Part shown: positions 23,281 to 35,260 of the stretch, one piece after another
How the letters are laid out: the number at the start of each line of letters is the position of its first letter
How positions within the stretch are numbered: position 1 is the first letter of the stretch
Assembly (NCBI RefSeq): GCF_023856365.1
Contig: NC_064539.1
Location: 28,857,493 to 28,921,492, forward strand
DNA from: Brienomyrus brachyistius
Lineage: Eukaryota; Chordata; Actinopteri; Osteoglossiformes; Mormyridae
Reading direction: 5' to 3'
Length of the DNA: 64,000 nt
The notes under the pieces: generated by a model
Databases searched by the model: none
Told to the model about the DNA's origin: nothing
The model's input: the letters and a program-made list of their open reading frames with translations, nothing else
Made by a program: the position numbers and the translations under genes

Positions 23281-26200
23281 CGCTAAGTGGGAATGCTCGC
23301 ACTTCCAAAGGAATTCACCCGACTCGGCCGGACAAATTTCGCAATTGCATCTGACATGTGGTGAGGCTCGCCTGCAGTCCCTGTGTACATGCAGTCCAGG
23401 ATCTGCGACACTGCAGTTTAGTGGATATTTTATCCATTCTTACGCATTTTATAATATACCATCTCAAGCATGCTTTGAACAACATAATGTGACGTGAATC
23501 TTGTGAAAAGCACCACTTAAAAGTATACATGGCTGACTTGAATTGCACTAATCAAATAGCTTAACCCCCTAGTCAGGCCCCAGCAACAGCAGTAAGAGAT
23601 TGGCAGCAAGTACTTCAACAGAGCGTTTGCTCAGAAACCTATTTTACAGGAACTGATGAAACGGTGTAATCTCAGCTGGCTGGGGGCCAGGCGTGAGCTC
23701 ATGAAATTACACGTGTGAGTTTTTTCAATACCCACTTAGTAGAGACTGATTTGATATGCTGGAGTGCTTCTAGAGTGTTTTCTGGAGTAAATCCCATGAA
23801 CAGCCATTGAGGATAGTGCAGGACTGTCTCCGTGAAGACCTCCAACGCGTTTAGGGTGAGGTGTGTCCAGGTCACAGCAGGCTCATTCTTCTCCAGACTA
23901 GCCAACTTTGGACCAGATTACAGTCATGCCTACGGATTACACGCACTGGACACGCCCCGCTTAGAAGATTGCGGTCTGAGGTCACATGTGGGGGATGTTT
24001 TTGCATGGGCGCAAGGGTGTAGATAAACATGAATTTATATCGAGATTCAGATAATTTAAAAGATATTATAGCATTTATTGTGCCTAAGTGTGTGTGTACA
24101 AACACAGTGAACCAAAAGATTAGTTTCCATCCTCATTCTTTATTTTCTGTATGTTCCAAATCACAAGCAGTTGTTTTATTCGACCATGGTTCCTATAATT
24201 GTTTCCATACATCACATGTTCTGCATCAGGGCCAATCCCTTTGTTTTATTTTCGTTGTCACTGTACACCATGCAGCGATGTCCCGCGTACCTACCGGGCT
24301 CATTACGGTCGAGTTTCCTCGAGCAGGCTGAGAATAAACAAGTCGTTTGCGGGAACAGATTCCCGGAGATTTACAGTTCCCCGGGGCCGTGTCAGGCTGC
24401 GCAGGCGAGGAGGGAGAAGAGAGGACTAACGCCCCCAAGAGTGGTCCTCTAATCCTGCCATCGCCGGCTTTTGGACCAGCGTGTAATTAATCTTTTCAAG
24501 GGTGGACTTGGAGATTGACCCGGGACACAGATATAATGGCAGAATGCACTGAGCTGTTAGGCAAGTATATCAAGTACATCCAAGCTACAGCTGCAGCCAG
24601 AAGACAAGGAAAAAATCCCCACAAATGCAGTATAATGGTCTGGTATGAAGCAAGCCATTGTGCTCACATGTTCAATGGAGAAATGATGCACGCACAAAAA
24701 TAAAACTAATATAAAACAGAAAATGTTGATATACTTATTGTCATAGAGGCCACTAGTAATAGTAAGGATTTCAGTTGGACCAGACTTCCGACTTGATAAA
24801 TTATTAAGATAACTTAGTGATTTCGCTGCGGGTGTTATTTGTTACGGGAGAGACAAATTGTGGTTCTCCCAACCCCACAGGGCAGTAAAGATCTGGGGGC
24901 TTTGGATAAATCTGGAGCATTAAAACTTCACTGACCCTCTGTTGCAGCAATATTTAATGTCATTGGTTCTGGTCCTGTGCACAGAAAACTGTGGGGACGC
25001 ACTTTTTCGAAATGTCTAACAAAGACTTACTTGTGAAAAAAGCCAGTTTGGGAGAATAATGAACTTTGTAAAATATATTGTGTCTATTTTTGACTTTTGA
25101 TTTGGGATTAGACATCAAAACTGCATTAAAGTGAGAATTGATGAGATTCCACAATAATGGATGTGCCAAGGTGCTGGAGAATTTCTCTGTGTATAAACAC
25201 ATGCGGAATCCTTCTGCGCACATCATTCTTTCTCTAAAATTACACCGGACTCCAAGCATGTCCCCTTAGTAATGTTTATTTTGAGCCGTAACTGACCACA
25301 AAGTGGGCCACTCTGAGCTATGGCGTTCCCAGTCGTAATCGTACTAATAATTTTCAATCAGATTGCTCCTGTTTCTGCATTTTTAACCTCTTCCACCCCC
25401 TCTCCCAAATATAAATGGCTATGAGGCTGGGGGCATAATTAGCCTTGATATTTTCACGCCAAAGAATGACTTTGGACTTGGGTTCGTGATCATCATGAGA
25501 GGAGGGCTGACTTGAGAAATATGGGAGAGTAATTAGCACTGCCCCCTGAGATGTGGGGAAGCCCACAGCTGGGGGGGGCGGCTGCCAACCCTTACTCTCA
25601 TCGTGGCATTGAAGCCGATGGACCTATTGAGGCCTCAGCTCCCTGGGAGTGGCGCAGTCAGCCCTGCCTCTCCTTCACAGTGGCCGCCGGGTGTCGGTCT
25701 ACGTGCTCCACTGATGTGTTAACGTGTTTTAACTAACAGGCTTTGTCCTCTCCTTGCCAAGCGAATATGACAAGGGCTAGAACGTGAGATATCAAGCCAC
25801 CTGCATCTGCTTCTGATAGACAAAGCTGCAGTGATGGAGAACTGCGTTAATAAACGTTTAGTTTGGCCACCGCAGTAAGGAGGACGAGAAGAATGACAGC
25901 AGGAAGTGGACACAAAACTCTAACAGCAGTAGGTAGCATGATAGCGTGGACTCGAAGGCTCACTCGTGGGAGTTTTACGTACACAAAAATGTTCTGAGGA
26001 CAGAACGAAAAATGATTGGTTCAGAGAGATAACCAAACTCTCACGAGACAAGGGCTTGCGTTCAGCCACACAAATAATGAGTTTACGACTTAATGGTGAA
26101 CCCAAGTGATGGTGTGAGCATCTACTAGGAGAATGATCTGCAGTCTTTGCAGCCACTGCATTACATTATAGTTTGATTGATCCTTTGTGTGGTACCAGGA

Positions 26201-27652
26201 CTCGAGCCTCTAAAAGATGCCAGCACTTGTTTGGATAGACGCAGCAAAGATGTGACAAAGTATTTCGCAATGCTTGATATTAAAGATTAGATGCAGCACA
26301 TGGAACTAGATGTGGCAAAGCTACATGTTTTGAGTGCAAGTGTAATAGGGGTTAGATACGTTTTACCTCAACGAGCCATTAAACACGGGTAGGCAAACTA
26401 GACAAAACCAAATTATACAAATGGTGTTTAAAGCCGCAGGGCATGAAACTTTGCTAATGTTCAGAAGCTGTTGACATGAGATAGATGAAAGGCTAACTAA
26501 ACGAATCAGTCCAGGTCCTAACGAGCGAGGCCTCTGCAAATTGCAGCTGCGTGGTGTCAGCTTACTAGTACCAACGTATGGTTTTAACTTAGCAGTGCCC
26601 CCCCCCAACCCACCCCCTCCTGTGATTTCTGTGGCCCTAGTGGATGGACCTCTAACGATGTCACCGATTTGTGTTGTCTGTCCTGTCTGTTGACCGCACA
26701 GCGGTCCCTGATTACATTCTGATCCAATCATAATACTTCCATCTAAGGCAAGCCCCCCCCCCCCCAACCCCCTCAGGAGAAACCATCTGCTCTCCAGCTC
26801 TGGGTCTTGTAGCGTCACACAGGGCCAAAGCTGCCTTGGCCCACCGGTCATGTGACATTACTTTGTGCTGGTGCCTCTTTAACCACATTCTGTTTACTTC
26901 TGGCCAATCCCCACTTAAAGGATTGACTTACACTTCCTGGACGGAGCTCTTTCAGCGCAGGACGCTGCGTTCAGATGACCGTGACTGGGAGGTGAAACGT
27001 GGCGACGACAGCGCGAGACAAATTGAGCAGATCACTTTGTCCGCTCAGATCTCTACTTGCTTCCCATTAAAAGGTGCTTTGCTGGTTCTTCAGCATAGTT
27101 CATCATCTACGGCACCACTCAGCTTTTGTATATTGTCAGTGATGAAAAAAAAGCTTCCTCCCTTTTTACCATAAGAAAAGCTTTCTGAATGTATTCATTC
27201 ATTTACAGAATCATAACTCTTTGTAGTATTTCCACCACAAAAGAGTTTTGAACATCTGGGATTATGTGTCCTCAGAAATGCACCCTGACAAAGGTAGGTG
27301 TTGCGACGTTAACCTGACTGTCTGTGGCTGTTTATTTTCTTCTCTTTCACCCCTGATGGACCCACCTCACAGCCTCCATTACCGGTGCAGCCTCTCCCCA
27401 AAACAGCCGACCCTCTAGCACAAATCAGAGGGAGCAATAAACCTTTACAGGCTGTAGTGTAGCAGCAGACAGGACAGTAAAACAATATCGGGCTCAGCAG
27501 AGCCAAATAGTGGCTTCGGAAAGGCAGGGGCTTGTTGTGGGTTTGCAGGCCTTCAGGATCCTGGGGAGACAAATGTAAAAACTCACAGGTATTTGCTGGG
27601 TTGGGATTTATGCAGTTGTATGCCAACACATAAAAACAAGGGTTTTAATATT
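23281..27652. other. Unique sequence, no gene seen
   Basis: 4.4 kb without a supported gene. Longest frames: 162 codons on minus at 26363-26851 and 112 codons on plus at 26836-27174. Both have low-complexity or unremarkable composition and no domain. A C13 tract lies at 26753-26765. The patch near 24300-24480 is CpG-richer than its surroundings. Confidence 0.4.

Positions 27653-27689
<37 letters not shown>
27653..27689. repeat. (AAT)n microsatellite
   Basis: About 12 ATA/AAT units, followed 30 bases later by five GGAT units (27718-27737). Confidence 0.95.
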
Positions 27690-27693
<4 letters not shown>

Positions 27694-27949
27694 GAGTAAT
27701 ATAAGCAATTAGAGTTTGGATGGATGGATGGATGGATAATACCAAATAAAGAGAAAATGTCAATAACAATAGTTATACTCACAATCAGAAACAAACAAAC
27801 AAGCAAGAAAACAGAAAAAGATGTAGAAATGATGTAAATATTCATATTTATCGAAGGAGGCTTTGAGTTATTCAGTGTACAGCAGCGGAATGTAACTAAA
27901 TATGGCAAATGAGAAGTTTGGTAACAGCTGTTTGAATCCTGCAGGGTTT

Positions 27950-27963
27950 GGGGGGGGGGGGGG
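27950..27963. repeat. G14 tract
   Basis: Fourteen consecutive G residues. Confidence 0.93.
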
Positions 27964-28566
27964 CGTGGTTGGATTACGGGCCGCTGGGTGCACATTCAGG
28001 GCCTGTGTATCAGCTCCCTAATTAGGGTTCTGCTTCGCCCCTCCTCGTCCCTCCTCTCTGTGACTAATTGGCCGGCGTATAATCGCCGCTTCACAAGCTC
28101 TTCCTTTTGCTCCTTTGGGCTTGTGACGAAGGAGAGGATGAGTTTTTGGCTATTGAGTCTCGACAGGGTGCATTAGTGTCCCCTGAAATAACCAACCTAT
28201 TTGGGAGGGGGGCAGTCCTGTGAAGTGAGATCCTGACCTCCGCTGCCTCATTGTCACAGTTAATAGGACATTCATTCACCAAGGAAAATGCTGCACTGAG
28301 TTTCATGTAGGCTGTTTGGAAGTTAAGGACTTCAATAGGTCACCTATTCAAACGGCATTGCACCTTGGAGCAAGACAATGTGTTCGTGTACAACACCCAA
28401 ATTTACGAGTCTTAGATATTGTAGCCTACAAACATTTCTTTTGATAAAACCATTGACTAAGCAATTTCCAAAAAGCAAAGTAAATTCATAGCTCAGCATG
28501 TTGGTAATTCTATCTATAGGAACTTGCTCTAAGTGTGAATTTGAATGTGATTCATACAAGGAATAT
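27964..28566. other. Unique sequence, no gene seen
   Basis: Short frames only. It leads directly into the 39-bp minisatellite. Confidence 0.4.
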
Positions 28567-28977
28567 GGCATAGGTCAGGATAGGCCTGGTGAATCAGAGG
28601 AAGATGGCATGGGTCAGGATAGGCCTGGTGAATCAGAGGAAGATGGCATGGATCAGGATAGGCCTGGTGAATCAGAGGAAGATGGCATGGATCAGGATAG
28701 GCCTGGTGAATCAGAGGAAGATGGCATGGGTCAGGACAGGCCTGGTGAATCAGAGGAAGATGGCATGGGTCAGGATAGGCCTGGTGAATCAGAGGAAGAT
28801 GGCATGGATCAGGATAGGCCTGGTGAATCAGAGGAAGATGGCATGGGTCAGGACAGGCCTGGTGAATCAGAGGAAGATGGCATGGATCAGGAGAGGCCTG
28901 GTGAATCAGAGGAAGATGGCATGGATCAGGATAGGCCTGGTGAATCAGAGGAAGATGGCACGAGGCCTGGCCAGTAA
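28567..28977. repeat. 39-bp minisatellite, about 10 copies
   Basis: Ten tandem copies of a 39-base unit (GGTCAGGATAGGCCTGGTGA, then ATCAGAGGAAGATGGCAT with one linking base) are followed by a truncated eleventh. Copies differ only at GGT/GAT, GGAT/GGAC/GGAG and the first, less typical unit. Because 39 is a multiple of 3, all frames stay in register. The plus frame 28498-28977 encodes a 13-residue repeat (GMGQDRPGESEED with G/D and D/E variants) preceded by 25 unique residues and closed by a TAA. No splice signals or homologue were recognised. Most copy differences change the amino acid, so coding constraint is not evident. Confidence 0.93.
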
Positions 28978-29565
28978 GGGCCAGCAAACACAATCATTTG
29001 AAAGCAGTTCCACATGTGCACTTTGATGTAGCAGTACGATAAATGAATGACTTTATGCTTAATAAGCTAATAGTAACCAGGATGTCCATCCATCCATCTA
29101 TCCATCCAAGATTTTCGCCATTACACTTTAAAAACTACCCTAATATTGAGGGTAATGTTTATAAACAAGCAAAGAATGTTAGAAATATCGTACATTGGAT
29201 GTTTAAATAAGTAACTGGAGCAGCAGCTGAATTATCTCTAAAAACTGGAAGTGTTCCCACAATTTTGGCCACTAATGTACATGTAATATAAAAAGATATT
29301 CATGACTTCAATAAATACACATTTATTTGAGGGGGTAAAAAAAATTATGGGGGCTAAAGCCCATCTAAAATAGGCCTAACGATGTCCCTGGCTTATGGGA
29401 TTACAAGGGGCCACTTGGGGCATGAGGCAGGAGCCGCTCGGACGTCTGCCTGCAAGAAACATAGAGAGAACATGCGAGCTGCCCCACATGCACAGGACAG
29501 CGTCTGAACCCCCCAGCCCCGGGAGAGAAGCGAGAGTGAGGCCAGACATGCATGTGGTAACGTTC

Positions 29566-29567
<2 letters not shown>
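28978..29567. other. Unique sequence with short SINE-tail-like repeat
   Basis: A CCATCCATCC/TATCCATCC run at about 29086-29108 resembles the inverted GGAT tail of the local SINEs. No gene seen. Confidence 0.45.

Positions 29568-29622
<55 letters not shown>
29568..29622. repeat. (GT)n microsatellite
   Basis: About 27 uninterrupted GT units. The open frames on both strands are Cys-Val or His-Thr repeats. Confidence 0.97.
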
Positions 29623-29623
<1 letters not shown>

Positions 29624-29937
29624 ACAGCAGCGCATTCTCCACAGCCCTGTGAATATGATCTCAAGGGTCACGACCTTGGCATGACACGGCATTGTTAATT
29701 TAAGGGTTGAGGCTTCTAAAGCACCTGTGGAAGTTAACGCATGCGTGCGCTGACCACAGGCGGCTGACCTTCCCCATTCTCTTCCTCGTGTCAGTCTCTG
29801 TAGCTTGACAGCGCAGACCAGGGATTGATTAACTTATCTGCGGCCCTGGGCTGAGATCAGCACAAACACTCAGATATTGCCTGTCTGACTAACCTTCACA
29901 TTTCCCCCCAGTCCGCCTAAGTAGATTTCGCAGGTTT

Positions 29938-29957
29938 GGGGGGGGGGGGGGGGGGGG
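29938..29957. repeat. G20 tract
   Basis: Twenty consecutive G residues, the joint longest homopolymer of this type in the window. Confidence 0.95.
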
Positions 29958-31469
29958 AGTTCCCTAGCCTTGGATAGCCCATTCATTAATTCACCCCTGG
30001 CATGGATGTAGTGCTCAGGAACAGGATAAAACGTTATACAAGGCAAGGGGGCGCTATTGCTACTCCTGGAAACTCCAGGCTCCATGGCATTGAGATCTCC
30101 AATGATACGTCCCTCGAACACGGATGTGTGTTTACACTTTCATGTTTGTAGGCAGAGTCTTGGTAAGAGGTGAAGAATCTAGGTTCTCCTCTACAAGCAT
30201 GAACCACCTTGTGACGTGGAGACCCTGCTGGATTTGACACCACATCTCCCCAGCATCTGCCACCAACAGACCACATCCTCTCACTACCCCCCCTCAAATA
30301 TGTTCCCTGGACCTGTTCCCAGAGCCTTCTGGCCCCAGACCATGACCACCCCCCACATGTGCTCACATTATACAAAACTGGAGCTTCTGTTCCTCTATTT
30401 TTGCAGACCTTGCTCCCCCTGCCCCTATATCTGATGGTCCTCAATTAAGCTAATTGCACCCTGACAGAAATGTCACATGTTTCCAACGGCCTTAATGTTT
30501 TCTCAATCTTTCTCGTCCAAGGAAAATCCCCCGCAGCTCAGGGTATTTGCGAAATTATGAACTCGGGGTTGATTAATTTGGGGAAACTGAGCACACTGTT
30601 CATATACAATAGTTGGGAGACGGTTCCATTTTTCACGAGTTCACCGGCCTGTTTGTCTGACAGCTCTGCTCTGACTGGGTAATTGAAAGTAAAAATCCTG
30701 GAAGTGAAAATATTGAAAAAGTCATTTTCTCCCCATGCATGTGACAACTCATTGGGTTAAGGACGGCTGTGACGATGGCACTGGGTTGTGTCACACAGCC
30801 TCTGAGAAAGCTAGGCACACATAACGATGGAGAAGGAAACGCCCTTAATTCAAAAAATAATATCCCAGAAATGAATGTATAATCATCCAATAAAACAATG
30901 CATACTGACACCCATCTATTCATATAGCACTTCGTGAATGATGAAATGTATTGCACTGATTTCGTGGGGGGATGGACACGTTATACTTAAGTAAAGGATG
31001 GGGAAAAAACAACAGAGATATGATCGCCCTCCCTTATCATAATACAAAGGACCAAATATTTTGGACACGCCGTTCATTGTGGGGGGTTTGAAAACCAGCT
31101 GTGTTTCTTTCAGTTTTCTTCTTTATTTTGAGGAGTTTAGTAGGATTCGTACCCTTTCAAAATATTTTGCATTCCTTGCGTTAATAATAGCCAAAGGCTC
31201 TGATGGGAGCAGAATTCTTCGTGAATAACTGGGAGACTGGGAATATGATTGTAGCTGTTCAGTATTGTAGTGTTGTTCAGCCCTGTTGTGTTTCCTCTTA
31301 ACTTCAACACTGTTAGTGGTCTCCTGCATTACTGCTCCAGATAGTTATGTAGCACTGGCAAGAAATGTGAAAAATGCCCCTAAACCACATCAAGTCTGCA
31401 TTGCGTCGACCCTTGTAAATGTTGTATACAGATTTTTTCTTGAAAGTTTATTTTTTTTGGTCATCCGTA
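29958..31469. other. Unique sequence, no gene seen
   Basis: Frames up to 136 codons (minus, 30034-30444) have no domain or splice support. Confidence 0.4.
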
Positions 31470-31760
31470 AATCTATCCTTTTTCTGTCCTGCTTATCCAG
31501 TACAGGGTTACGGAGAGCCTGAAGCGTCTCTCAAGGTGCACGGGGAGCAAAGCCGGGGCCCCTGCTCATCTCAGGGTGCACATTCAACTTTTAGACACTG
31601 GATCGCCTACACTGCATGCGGCAAGAAAGCAGAATCCCAGTGAAAAGGCACACGGGCACAGGAAGAGCATGGAGGCTCCACGCGAGAGCACAGGTGCCAG
31701 GCAAACCCACAAACCCAGATGTATCAGCCAACGGTGCTACCAAGTCATCCTGAATTTGAT
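31470..31760 (-). mobile_element. Decayed SINE, minus strand
   Basis: CTGCTTATCCAGTACAGGG, GGGTGCACATTCAACTTTTAG, ACACTGGATCGCC, ACTGCATGC, AGGAAGAGCATGGAGGCTCC and CAGGCAAACCCACAAACCC follow the 3'-to-5' order of the local SINE family, from tail to a degenerate B-box region near 31700. About 30% divergence by eye. Confidence 0.65.
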
Positions 31761-32865
31761 CCCTGTTCTAAGCCAATGGCAATAGCCCAAACAACAAGCT
31801 AGTGATGTAGTCATTCCAGCCATAAGAGAGGAACGCTTTTTGATGAATGTGCTACAGAAAGAAAGGCAGAAATTTGAGCATGGAAAGACGTGGGGTCATT
31901 TCTCTGACCTTTGGGGTTTGCTCAACATAGTCAAGCTCTCTCCCGCAAATCACTTTACTGCCATACTATTTGGTACTTGCAAATAAGCATCAGCATATTT
32001 AGACTTGGATGCTGTTTGTCTTTTTTTGTTTTACTAAATGGGGAATGAAAGTCGGGATTCTGAGTCTGTGAGAGACAGTGATACTACCTGTTGATCCATT
32101 TTTCTTTTACGGCTCTCCAGAGCTAGACATCGCCTAGCGTGGAAGAGGCAGAGAAAATCTCAATTGACAATACAGAGAGGTTCATATGACATAAGCAGAA
32201 AGTGTTAAACATTTACGTATATATTCATGTTATGAAGGTGAACATGATTTCTGTTTCAGTCCACATGCTACACAGATGTTAGAACTGCTTATATGAGTAA
32301 AAAAAACCTTCAAAGATCTAGCATTTTAGCTGGAGATCTCCAAAGATTTTGGAGGAAGTAACGTCAGAAAAGTGATCTTTACCACAACACACAATTATTA
32401 TTTTTTTTTAATTCAAAACATTATATTACTTAATATAACACTTATTTTTTCCCAGCTGGGAAAAGATGATCTATAATTGGATTCTGATAGAATTGTTGCA
32501 ACCAATTAAATCTGACAATGTAATGTGTTCAACTAGTAGAAGATGATACAAAACAGACTGGCTGAATTCAAATATATTAAAACAACATTCCTAAATAACA
32601 AAAGAAATGTAACAGTAAATGCTGAATGTGGAAGAACTGAAAGAATGCAAAGTTGTGCTTTTTAGGTTTAATGAAGGATGACAGTCTTGTGGGTGAAAAA
32701 AATGGTCCCGGGAAAACATTTTAGAGGGAAGTAGAGTCTTACTGTTGCAGAGAATGAAACTAAATGTCACTTTTATTGTATTTGGCTTGAGTTGTAGAGG
32801 TACAGTGTGTGTTTTCACTTTTTGGCAGCTAACGGCTGATTTTTGGGTAGTTTCAGTATGTAGCA
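31761..32865. other. AT-rich unique sequence, no gene seen
   Basis: No open frame over 95 codons and no recognisable repeat. Confidence 0.4.
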
Positions 32866-33000
32866 CTGTCACCTAACACCTCCAGTGTTGGGGTCTTGAA
32901 CCCTCCCCCTACTGTATGTCTAGAGTAGGGGTTCCCGACCTTTTTACGACTGTGGACTGGCTTACATTGGGCAAAAATGTCATGGAGCATGGAATTGCTG
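32866..33000 (+). mobile_element. SINE head remnant joined to a hAT-like fragment
   Basis: GTAGCACTGTCACCTAACACC and a GGGTCTTGAACC B-box relic (about 32890-32902) match a decayed SINE head. From 32929, AGGGGTTCCCGACCTTTTT, then GACTGTGGACTGGC resembles the common terminus of hAT (Charlie-type) non-autonomous elements in vertebrates. No matching right end or target duplication was found. Confidence 0.4.
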
Positions 33001-33159
33001 CCAGTAACACGTTTTTACCTCTGCAGTGCATCGCTTGGCGGATCAGATTTTGTAAGTGAAGCAGATTCTTTTTATTTTTATTTTTTGGGTGCAATACTGT
33101 GGACTGGGGATGGGGAGTGCAAATGTTCTCCCAGAATTTCAGTATCCCTTTAGTGTTTC

Positions 33160-33790
33160 CCGCTCCAGTCCTGGGGGACCCACAGTCGGCCCACATTTTT
33201 GCTACTTCCCAGCTCCCTGCCAAACAGTCCACATTTTTGCTACTTCCCAGCTCCCTGCCATACAGTCCACATTTTTGCTACTTCCCAGCTCCCTGCCAAA
33301 CAGTCCACATTTTTGCTACTTCCCAGCTCCCTGCCATACAGTCCACATTTTTGCTACTTCCCAGCTCCCTGCCAAACAGTCCACATTTTTGCTACTTCCC
33401 AGCTCCCTGCCATACAGTCCACATTTTTGCTACTTCCCAGCTCCCTGCCAAACAGTCCACATTTTTGCTTCCTCCCAGCTCCCTGCCATACAGTCCACAT
33501 TTTTGCTTCCTCCCAGCTCCCTGCCATACAGTCCACATTTTTGCTACTTCCCAGCTCCCTGCCAAACAGTCCACATTTTTGCTACTTCCCAGCTCCCTGC
33601 CATACAGTCCACATTTTTGCTACTTCCCAGCTCCCTGCCAAACAGTCCACATTTTTGCTTCCTCCCAGCTCCCTGCCATACAGTCCACATTTTTGCTTCC
33701 TCCCAGCTCCCTACCATGCAGTCCACATTTTTGCTCCCTCCCAGCTCCCTGCCAGACGGTCCACATTTTTGCTCCTTCCCAGCTCCATTT
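33160..33790. repeat. 38-bp minisatellite with higher-order structure
   Basis: About 16 tandem copies of a 38-base unit (CAGTCCACATTTTTGCTACT, then TCCCAGCTCCCTGCCAAA) occur. Early copies alternate between GCCAAACAG and GCCATACAG. The pattern of these and of the CTACTTC/CTTCCTC variants then repeats at 190 bases, five units (compare 33354-33536 with 33544-33726). Since 38 is not a multiple of 3 and no frame of the unit has a stop, all three plus-strand frames stay open for 600 bases or more. The resulting 203-276-codon frames are artefacts. The first unit, after TCCAGTCCTGGGGGACCC, resembles a widespread fish interspersed repeat from which the array probably grew. Confidence 0.95.
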
Positions 33791-33925
33791 CGGTTACGTG
33801 TGTGTCTTGAGATGGGCCAACATCCGGTCCATTTGCTCGGAAATACTCTCTTGCCGGGATAAGCCCCTGGTTCAATGTCTGCTGACTAATGTTCTGGTAG
33901 ATAGATGGATGAACAGTTCTATTTT
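33791..33925 (+). mobile_element. SINE 3' remnant
   Basis: CTTGCCGGGATAAGCCCCTGG resembles the TTGCTTCCGGGATAGGCTCC block, and the segment ends in a TAGATAGATGGATG tail. It lies just after the 38-bp array. Confidence 0.4.
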
Positions 33926-34459
33926 ATAATAATAATAACTTGGATATAGCCCATTCACGATCTCCAAGCAATAACGTCAAGGATAATCATTAGCGTCAGA
34001 AACAGTCATTAGTGGAACATCTACAGAAAATGTAATGTCACAGCTGGTGGTAAACACATAATGTCCGGGGACTCTTCCAAATCAGATAAAGAAGAATGAG
34101 TGATGTGTTTACTTGCCAAACCGCTGCTCAAATGTCAGTCACTTAAGGTCCCTGACAGGTTCTCCCAAGCCCCAGCCTGCTGGAAAATTCAGACCTATGA
34201 TCTTTGGCTCATATTTGCAGCAGCATCAGTACCCCATGAGTCATTTTGAGTGTGTTCAACCAATGCAGTGTTTTCTTCTAGCAGCATCACATTTCATGAG
34301 TGTAAATTGATATTTATCTGGGTGGTAGGCAATGAAAAATTGCTGGATGTTTGCATGATACAGAACACTGACATGCATTTATTTCATTGACTGACAATCC
34401 CATATTTTGGTAATGAAGTACGTCATGATGGGAGATAAGAACTTTACACTAATGTATTA
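33926..34459. other. Unique sequence, no gene seen
   Basis: AT-rich with short frames only. Confidence 0.4.
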
Positions 34460-35260
34460 TGGATAGCACTGCCTCACACCTCCACAGATGGGGCTCCCAT
34501 TCTTGCCTTGTCTTCATACTGTGTGCATGGAGTTTACATGATCTCTACATGTTGTGTGGGTTTCCTCTGCACTGTCCAGTGTACCCTTGCAGTCCAAAGG
34601 CATACAGTGAGGCTAATTACCATTAGTGTGTGCTTGTGTGTGAGTGCAGGTACGCATGTACTTTACAATGGCCTGGCAGCCCATGCAGGGTGTATCCCTG
34701 GTTTGTACCCTATAATGGCCCAGCACCCCTTGCAGGGTATATCCCTGGTTTGTACCCTATAATCTCCCAAAATCCCTTGCGGGGTATATCCCTGGCTTAT
34801 ACCCTATAATCTCCCAGTGTCCCTTGCAGGGTATATCCCTGGTTTGTACTGTATAATCTCCCAACACCCCTTGCGGGGTATATCCCTGGCTTGTACCCTA
34901 TAATCTCCCAGCATCCCTTGCAGGGTATATCCCTGGTTTGTACTCTATAATCTCCCAACATCCCTTGCGGGGTATATCCCTGGTTTGTACCCTATAATCT
35001 CCAAACATCCCTTGCGGGGTATATCCCTGGTTTGTACCCTATAATCTCCCAACATCCCTTGCGGGGTATATCCCTGGCTTGTACCCTATAATCTCCCAGC
35101 ATCCCTTGCAGGGTATATCCCTGGTTTGTACTCTATAATCTCCCAACATCCCTTGCAGGGAATATCCCTGGGTTGTTTCTTACTACACCCACTGGCCATA
35201 CGCCCCCAGCCGTAGCCCTGTATTGGATAAGTGATTGGAAGATGGATAAACGTTTTATGA
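34460..35260 (+). mobile_element. Decayed SINE carrying an internal minisatellite
   Basis: The head and body (TAGCACTGCCTCACACCTCC, ATGGAGTTTACATGATCTC, TGGGTTTCCTCTGCACTGTCC, CAGTCCAAAGGCATACAGTG, AGGCTAATTACC, GTGTGAGTGCAGGTACGCATG) match the local SINE family in order. The 3' end (CCCTGTATTGGATAAGTGATT, GGAAGATGGATAAA) appears only after 35180. The gap between is filled by the 47-bp array, so the tandem expansion arose inside the SINE body. Confidence 0.7.
34665..35180. repeat. 47-bp minisatellite, 11 copies
   Basis: The GCAGGG/GCGGGG landmark recurs at 34685, 34732, 34779, 34826, 34873, 34920, 34967, 35014, 35061, 35108 and 35155, an exact 47-base period. The unit reads TTGCGGGGTATATCCCTGG, then TTTGTACCCTATAATCTCCC and AACATCCC. 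Neighbouring units pair into a 94-base dimer (GCGGGG...GGCTTG...CAGCATCC next to GCAGGG...GGTTTG...CAACATCC) that occurs at least three times. The first unit still reads like SINE body sequence. Confidence 0.95.

Noticed and set aside
26363..26851. 162-codon minus-strand frame
   Set aside because: It runs through C tracts that become Gly runs. No recognisable domain.
28567..28977. CRISPR-like array
   Set aside because: Units are directly adjacent with no unique spacers and the genome is eukaryotic; it is a minisatellite.
33056..33929. Three overlapping plus-strand frames of 203-276 codons
   Set aside because: All are the same 38-bp minisatellite read in three frames. The unit has no stop codon in any frame.
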